Assembly (NCBI GenBank): GCA_020051815.1
Contig: JAGVQF010000061.1
Location: 1 to 9,864 of the forward strand
Length of the DNA stretch: 9,864 nucleotides
From: Candidatus Saganbacteria bacterium
GTDB taxonomy: Bacteria > Margulisbacteria > WOR-1 > O2-12-FULL-45-9 > XYB2-FULL-48-7
Direction: 5' to 3'
Both the position numbers and the translations under genes were made by a program. The notes under the pieces are model-generated. The model made no database searches, had not been told where the DNA came from, and saw nothing but the letters and a program-made list of their open reading frames with translations. The stretch's first letter is position 1; each line of letters begins with the position of its first letter. Of the stretch, positions 6,229-9,864 are shown piece by piece.

Positions 6229-7770
6229 ATGTCGGAACAAAGGCCCAGGGAAAAATGGGGGACAAAGCTCGGCGTCATTATGGCGGTGGCCGGGTCGGCC
6301 GTCGGCCTCGGCAATTTTCTGCGCTTTCCGGTGCAGGCCGTCCAGAACGGCGGCGGCGCTTTTATGATCCCATATTTTGTTTCTCTGCTTTTACTCGGCA
6401 TCCCCCTGATCTGGATCGAGTGGGCGATCGGCCGCTACGGCGGGCTTTTCGGCCACGGCAGCGCGCCTTTTATTTTTGACAAACTCTGGAAGAACCGCGT
6501 CCTGAAATACCTGGGGGTCATCGGCGTCTTTGGCCCGGTCGTCATCTTTATCTATTATGTCTATATCGAATCGTGGCTGCTCGGCTACGCTTTTTTTGCC
6601 GTGTCCGGTAAATTGCTGGCCCTCTCGACGCCGGAGGCGATGAAGGGCTTTCTTTTGACCTATCAGGGTCTTAGCCCCGGCAGCAACCTTTGGACCGCCT
6701 ATATATTCTTTTTGATCACCTTTGCTGTCAACACTTGGATCTTGTATCGCGGGCTAAAAGGCGGGATCGAATGGCTCTGCAACTGGGCGATGCCGCTGCT
6801 TTTTGTCTTTGCGATCGTGGTGGCGGCACGGGTCCTGACGCTGGTGGTCACCGATCCCGCGCACCCTGATTGGAACATCATCAACGGGCTCGGTTTTTTG
6901 TGGAACCCGGATTTTTCCGTGCTGGGTGACTCCAAGGTCTGGCTGGCGGCGGCCGGCCAGATCTTTTTCACTTTGAGCGTCGGTATCGGCGCGATCCTGA
7001 CCTACGCCAGTTATCTTTCGCACGGCGACGACGTCGTCCTTTCGGGCACGACCGCGGCGGCGACCAACGAGTTTGCCGAAGTGATCCTGGGCGGCTCGAT
7101 CGTTATTCCGGCGGCCTTTGCTTTCTTCGGGCCGGTGGGGGCGGCGCAGGCGGCCGGCAGCGGGGCGTTCAACCTCGGCTTTGTCACGATGCCGTTGATC
7201 TTTGGCCGGATACCGCTGGGTGAATTATTCGCCCTGCTTTGGTTCCTGCTCCTCTTTTTGGCCGGCATCACTTCTTCGGTCTCTCTGGCCGAGCCGGCGA
7301 TCGCCTTTGTCCGGGACGAATTCAACCTGGTCCGCAGCCGGGCGGTCTCGTTTTTTGCGGTTGCCACTTTTATCCTCTGCCAGCCGGCGATCTTTTTCCT
7401 CGGCCGCGGCGTAGTCGACGAGCTTGATTTCTGGGCCGGGACTTTTTGCCTGGTCGTTTTTGCCCTGGCCGAGACGATCATTTTTGTCTGGCTCTTCGGC
7501 CTGGACCGGGCCTGGGAAGAGATACACCATGGGGCGGAGCTCCGTATCCCGCGCTTTTACCGGTTCATCATGAAATATGTCACGCCGCTCTTTTTGATCT
7601 TTATTCTCGGCTTCTGGCTCATCCAACAGGGCTGGCCGACGCTCATGATGCACGGGGTTTCGCCCGATAACGTCCCGTACGTTCTGGCCACACGGCTGGG
7701 GCTTGTCGCTTTGTTTATTGGGATTGCGGGGCTGGTGCGGCTGGCTTATTACCGGAGAAAGACGGCATGA
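6229..7770 (+). CDS. LeuT-like sodium:amino-acid symporter (neurotransmitter:sodium symporter family)
   Basis: This 513-residue inner-membrane protein aligns almost end to end, from memory, with Aquifex LeuT, with a constant +2 offset at the start. The fold should have 12 membrane spans. TM1 carries AGSAVGLGNFLRFP with the unwound substrate/sodium site. Sodium-site residues are conserved: Na1 at Ala24, Asn29, Thr248 and Asn280; Na2 at Gly22, Val25, Ala345, Thr348 and Ser349. Glu284, equivalent to LeuT Glu290, indicates chloride independence. Gly26, where monoamine transporters have Asp, indicates an amino-acid substrate. Tyr110 (LeuT Tyr108) is kept. The pocket differs at Ser23 (Asn21 in LeuT), Ile253 (Phe259) and Leu353 (Ile359), so specificity may differ from leucine/alanine. 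No Shine-Dalgarno precedes the start and a promoter sits directly before it. The stop codon overlaps (ATGA) the start of a 35-residue membrane ORF. Confidence 0.94.
   Translation: MSEQRPREKWGTKLGVIMAVAGSAVGLGNFLRFPVQAVQNGGGAFMIPYFVSLLLLGIPLIWIEWAIGRYGGLFGHGSAPFIFDKLWKNRVLKYLGVIGVFGPVVIFIYYVYIESWLLGYAFFAVSGKLLALSTPEAMKGFLLTYQGLSPGSNLWTAYIFFLITFAVNTWILYRGLKGGIEWLCNWAMPLLFVFAIVVAARVLTLVVTDPAHPDWNIINGLGFLWNPDFSVLGDSKVWLAAAGQIFFTLSVGIGAILTYASYLSHGDDVVLSGTTAAATNEFAEVILGGSIVIPAAFAFFGPVGAAQAAGSGAFNLGFVTMPLIFGRIPLGELFALLWFLLLFLAGITSSVSLAEPAIAFVRDEFNLVRSRAVSFFAVATFILCQPAIFFLGRGVVDELDFWAGTFCLVVFALAETIIFVWLFGLDRAWEEIHHGAELRIPRFYRFIMKYVTPLFLIFILGFWLIQQGWPTLMMHGVSPDNVPYVLATRLGLVALFIGIAGLVRLAYYRRKTA
7754..7757 (+). 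promoter_or_regulatory. Shine-Dalgarno of the small membrane ORF
   Basis: GGAG (in CGGAGAAAG), inside the last codons of the transporter gene, lies 9 nt before the ATG at 7767. Together with the ATGA start/stop overlap it supports real, coupled translation of the short ORF. Confidence 0.6.
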
Positions 7771-7874
7771 ATATCTGGGGCTGGATCTTTTTTCTCGTCT
7801 CCTGGGGCTTTATCCTGGGGCTGACCGCGTTTTGTTTCTGGCGCGTCCTAATCGAGCCGGAAAAAGATCTATAA
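7767..7874 (+). CDS. 35-residue single-span membrane protein, possible NSS transporter small subunit
   Basis: The ORF starts in the ATGA overlap with the transporter stop, has a good Shine-Dalgarno, and ends at the TAA at 7872-7874. The product begins MNIWGWIFFLVSWGF, with one hydrophobic, Trp/Phe-rich span from about residue 4 to 25, followed by a short charged tail ending EPEKDL. Some bacterial NSS transporters work with a tiny membrane partner encoded directly downstream, as with Corynebacterium MetP and its small subunit MetS (about 60 residues). The position and shape fit that pattern, although this protein is shorter and I cannot show homology. The last six bases overlap the 3' end of ispH on the other strand. 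An alternative is that it is a chance short ORF, but the coupling signals and the clean hydrophobic span argue against this. Confidence 0.7.
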   Translation: MNIWGWIFFLVSWGFILGLTAFCFWRVLIEPEKDL

Positions 7875-7881
7875 CTTTTTC
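7860..7881. terminator. A/T-stem inverted repeat between convergent genes, possible weak bidirectional terminator
   Basis: GAAAAAG at 7860-7866 is complementary to CTTTTTC at 7875-7881 around an 8-nt loop that contains both overlapping stop codons (CTATAA). On each strand the stem ends in a five-T run. The stem has no G+C-rich core, so it is not a standard intrinsic terminator. It may simply reflect Lys codons at both gene ends. It is the only terminator-like structure at this junction. Confidence 0.3.
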
Positions 7882-8714
7882 AATTTGTCGAGGATATCCT
7901 TGATGACCCACTCCGGTGTCGAGGCCCCGGCCGTGATGCCGACCTTTTTCTTGCCGGCCAGCCATTTTAAATTAAGCTCCGCGACTGTCTCGATCTGATG
8001 CGTCTCTGTCCCGGTCTTCGCGCAGAGTTCCGTCAGCCGCTTGGTGTTGGCGCTTAATTGATCGCCGATAACGAGGACGAGATCGACCTTGCGCGCGAGC
8101 TCGATCGCCGCGCTCTGCCGCTTGGTCGTGGCGCCGCAGATCGTGTCATATTCTCTGACATCTCCGACGATCTTTTTAAGCGCGCTCACCATGGCGGCGA
8201 AATGCGCTTCGGGCTGGGTTGTCTGTGCCAAAATACCGACCGGTGTTTCGGGCGCGAGACCAAGCCTTTCCAGGTCTTTCTGCTCTTCGACCACCACGGC
8301 TTTGCCGCCGCTCCAGCCGACGATCCCCTTGACCTCGGGATGACCCTTATCCCCGACGATGATGACCAGGCGCCCCTCGTCGGAAAATTCTTTGGCGATC
8401 TTTTGCGCCTTCTTGACCCAGGGGCAGGTGGTGTCAATAACCTCCAGCCGCTTGCCTTTGGCCTTCTCATAGACATCCGGAGCAACGCCGTGGGCTGAAA
8501 TGATGAGGATGCCCTTAGCGCCCGTCGGTATTTCCGAGATGTCGGAGACGGTTTTGACGCCGAAACTTTTCAGGCGCTCGACGACCAGTTTGTTGTGGAC
8601 GAGGTTGCCCAGCATATAGGCCGACTTTGACGCTTCGGCGGTCTCAAGCGCGATGCGGAAAGCGCGCTCGACTCCCACGCAGAAACCGGAGTGGAGGGCG
8701 ATAAGGATTTCCAT
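7869..8714 (-). CDS. ispH: 4-hydroxy-3-methylbut-2-enyl diphosphate reductase
   Basis: This 281-residue cytoplasmic iron-sulfur enzyme performs the last step of the MEP pathway, reducing HMBPP to IPP and DMAPP. The three [4Fe-4S] ligands are visible as Cys12 (GFCVGVERAF), Cys97 (DTTCPWV) and Cys193 (TICGATTKRQ). Substrate-pocket residues are present: His40 (LVHN), His75 (SAHGV), His125 and Glu127 (GHPEVKG), the Thr165-Thr166 pair (AQTTQ), Ser221/Asn223 (SANTKRL) and Ser265 in GASTPEW. The length is typical of the compact IspH form. The start is one base after the dapL stop (TAAGATG) without a good Shine-Dalgarno, so translation is probably coupled to dapL. The stop codon overlaps the convergent small membrane ORF. 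The presence of ispH implies a bacterial MEP route to isoprenoids. No key residue is missing. Confidence 0.97.
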   Translation of the reverse strand: MEILIALHSGFCVGVERAFRIALETAEASKSAYMLGNLVHNKLVVERLKSFGVKTVSDISEIPTGAKGILIISAHGVAPDVYEKAKGKRLEVIDTTCPWVKKAQKIAKEFSDEGRLVIIVGDKGHPEVKGIVGWSGGKAVVVEEQKDLERLGLAPETPVGILAQTTQPEAHFAAMVSALKKIVGDVREYDTICGATTKRQSAAIELARKVDLVLVIGDQLSANTKRLTELCAKTGTETHQIETVAELNLKWLAGKKKVGITAGASTPEWVIKDILDKLKKL

Positions 8715-8715
8715 C

Positions 8716-9864
8716 TTAGCGCGAACTGATCCCGGCGTCCTTTAGCCGCTTGATGGCTTCGGCGATCTTTTCCTTTGGCAGGGTGATGGCTAATCGGACG
8801 TAGCCCTCGCCGGCGGCGCCGTAGCCGCTGCCCGGCACAACGAGAATGCCGCATTTATCCAGGAGTTTCTCGGTGAATGACGCCGAGGTTTCGCCTTTTG
8901 GCACGGGGACCCACATATAGAACGTGGCTTTGGGCTTTTCGAGCTGCCAGCCCAGAGAATTCAAACCGTCGATCAGAATATTTCTGCGTTCTTCAAATAT
9001 CTTGCGGTTCTGTTCGACGCTCTCCTGTGGGCCGGTCAGCGCTTCGATGGCGGCGAACTGGATGGCTTTGAAGGCGCCGCTATCGACATTCGATTTGATC
9101 GTGGCCAGCGCCTGCACGGCTTCTTTGTTGCCCACCGCCATGCCGATCCGCCAGCCGGTCATGTTGTAGGTTTTCGAGAGCGAATGGAACTCGATGGCGA
9201 CATCTTTGGCTCCCGGAATTTCCAGCACACTGCTCGGTTTATAACCATCGTAGCCCATCTCGGAATAAGCGAGATCGGAAACGAGCAGAAGATCATTTGC
9301 CTTAGCGAATTTTACGCATTTTTCCAGAAAAGCTTTGTCGCAGACGGCGCCAGTCGGATTATTGGGATAGTTAATATATAAGAGTTTGGCTTGTTTTAGA
9401 ATATTGGCCGGGATAGCATCGAGATCGGGCAGGAATTTATTTTGCCCGGTCAGGGGTATGAGGTATGGGGTACCGCCTGCCAGAGTCGTACTGATCTTAT
9501 AAACGGGGTATGAGGGATCGGGTATGAGGGCAACGTCGCCCGCGTCGATAAAACATAAAGGCAAATGCGCCAGCCCTTCTTTTGAGCCGATCAGAGCGCA
9601 GACCTCATCCCGCGGGTTTAATTCCACCCCGAACCGTTTTTGGTACCACTTGGAAACAGCTTTGCGGAAGACGAACTCGCCTTTGGAAGTCGGGTAATTA
9701 GCCGCTTCTTTGGTATCGAGCACTTCCCGCATCTTTTTGATAATGTGGGGCGGAGTGGGTAGATCGGGGTCGCCGATACCAAAGTCGATGACATCGAGCC
9801 CTTTTTTAACCAGTTCTTCTTTTTTCTCTTCAATTTTAACGAAGAGGTAAGGCGGGATCAGATC
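8716..9864 (-). CDS. dapL: LL-diaminopimelate aminotransferase-like PLP enzyme (5' end outside window)
   Basis: The frame is open from the window edge and shows 382 residues starting DLIPPYLFVKIEEKK. The family usually begins a few residues earlier, so only about 6-10 codons are missing. An internal ATG at 9732 is not the true start, because conserved DFGIGDPDLPTP lies upstream of it. This is a fold-type I aminotransferase. NYPNNPTG lies at visible residues 165-172; Asp197 (VSDLAYSEMGYDGY) pairs with the PLP ring, and Tyr200 lies near it. The Schiff-base lysine is Lys231 in FHSLSKTYNMTGWRIG, and Arg357 in YVRLAI binds the substrate carboxylate. EFHSLSKTYNMTGWR and the NVDSGAFKAIQ stretch resemble DapL, which converts tetrahydrodipicolinate directly to LL-diaminopimelate for lysine and peptidoglycan. 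A broader aspartate/alanine aminotransferase role remains possible. ispH follows after one base, in the same operon. Confidence 0.82.
   Translation of the reverse strand, partial: DLIPPYLFVKIEEKKEELVKKGLDVIDFGIGDPDLPTPPHIIKKMREVLDTKEAANYPTSKGEFVFRKAVSKWYQKRFGVELNPRDEVCALIGSKEGLAHLPLCFIDAGDVALIPDPSYPVYKISTTLAGGTPYLIPLTGQNKFLPDLDAIPANILKQAKLLYINYPNNPTGAVCDKAFLEKCVKFAKANDLLLVSDLAYSEMGYDGYKPSSVLEIPGAKDVAIEFHSLSKTYNMTGWRIGMAVGNKEAVQALATIKSNVDSGAFKAIQFAAIEALTGPQESVEQNRKIFEERRNILIDGLNSLGWQLEKPKATFYMWVPVPKGETSASFTEKLLDKCGILVVPGSGYGAAGEGYVRLAITLPKEKIAEAIKRLKDAGISSR
9455..9529. repeat. Short GGTATGAGG repeat cluster inside dapL
   Basis: The 9-mer GGTATGAGG occurs exactly at 9455-9463, 9507-9515 and 9521-9529, with a near copy (GGTATGGGG) at 9462-9470. 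On the coding strand it reads CCTCATACC and falls in two different frames, within the segments ALIPDPSYPVY and GTPYLIPL. It uses ATA and TCA codons, which are uncommon in the surrounding genes. The encoded residues still fit the family, so this may be coincidence or a repeat-driven local conversion. Confidence 0.4.

Noticed and set aside
6190..6240. Upstream ATG (6240) as start of the AMIN/NAGPA gene, adding 17 residues
   Set aside because: It would place residues before the MKK-hydrophobic signal peptide, overlap the divergent transporter gene and start upstream of the predicted promoter. The ATG at 6189 explains the protein better.
7011..7481. Antisense open frame within the transporter gene
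   Set aside because: It runs opposite highly conserved LeuT-like membrane segments, and the Lys/Arg/Thr-rich translation has no family resemblance; a coding shadow.
9732..9864. ATG at 9732 as the true start of the aminotransferase
   Set aside because: The frame stays open to the window edge and encodes conserved family residues (IPPYLF, DFGIGDPDLPTP) upstream of that ATG, so the gene begins outside the window.
1..9864. tRNA, rRNA, CRISPR array, transposase, integrase or defence gene
   Set aside because: Nothing in the window reads as any of these. The genes are housekeeping or transport functions, and the only repeats are the short ones listed.

Overview
The window is a very compact bacterial segment. 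By eye it is G+C-rich, and only about 73 bases lie outside genes. It looks like an anaerobe: it carries oxygen-sensitive class III (glycyl radical) ribonucleotide reductase genes, an [4Fe-4S] MEP-pathway isoprenoid enzyme (IspH) and a DapL-type diaminopimelate aminotransferase. An AMIN-domain envelope protein suggests a peptidoglycan-bearing and possibly diderm cell. The lineage cannot be fixed from this window. The 20-nt palindrome encoding LPAGRQ inside a gene is a motif I remember from many metagenome-assembled genomes of uncultivated phyla, so an uncultivated anaerobic lineage is my best guess, with low confidence.

Layout. (1) Positions 3-4707, + strand, hold a deoxyribonucleotide operon: the 3' end of the repressor gene nrdR, two tandem complete and similar nrdD genes that overlap by 20 nt, and a small CxxC glutaredoxin/NrdH-like redoxin. 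No activase gene (nrdG) is in view. (2) Positions 4708-6189, - strand, hold a secreted AMIN plus phosphodiester-glycosidase (NAGPA-like) protein whose stop codon abuts that of the redoxin. (3) Positions 6190-6228 are a 39-bp divergent intergenic region that appears to hold two promoters sharing the same -10 bases. (4) Positions 6229-7874, + strand, hold a close relative of LeuT, a sodium:amino-acid symporter of the NSS family. It overlaps (ATGA) a 35-residue single-membrane-span ORF that may be a transporter small subunit. (5) Positions 7869-9864, - strand, hold dapL (5' end beyond the window) and ispH, separated by one base. ispH overlaps the small membrane ORF tail to tail by 6 nt.

How they work together. 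NrdR, NrdD1, NrdD2 and the redoxin make a coherent anaerobic dNTP-synthesis unit: NrdR senses nucleotides and represses, the two NrdDs reduce ribonucleotides, and the redoxin probably supplies electrons. The transporter with its small partner would form a second unit. The dapL-ispH pair serves cell-wall/lysine and isoprenoid synthesis. The features most worth a second look are the intact nrdD tandem, the shared-core divergent promoter with a nearly leaderless transporter message, the 35-residue ORF, and the in-frame palindromic insertion in NrdD1.
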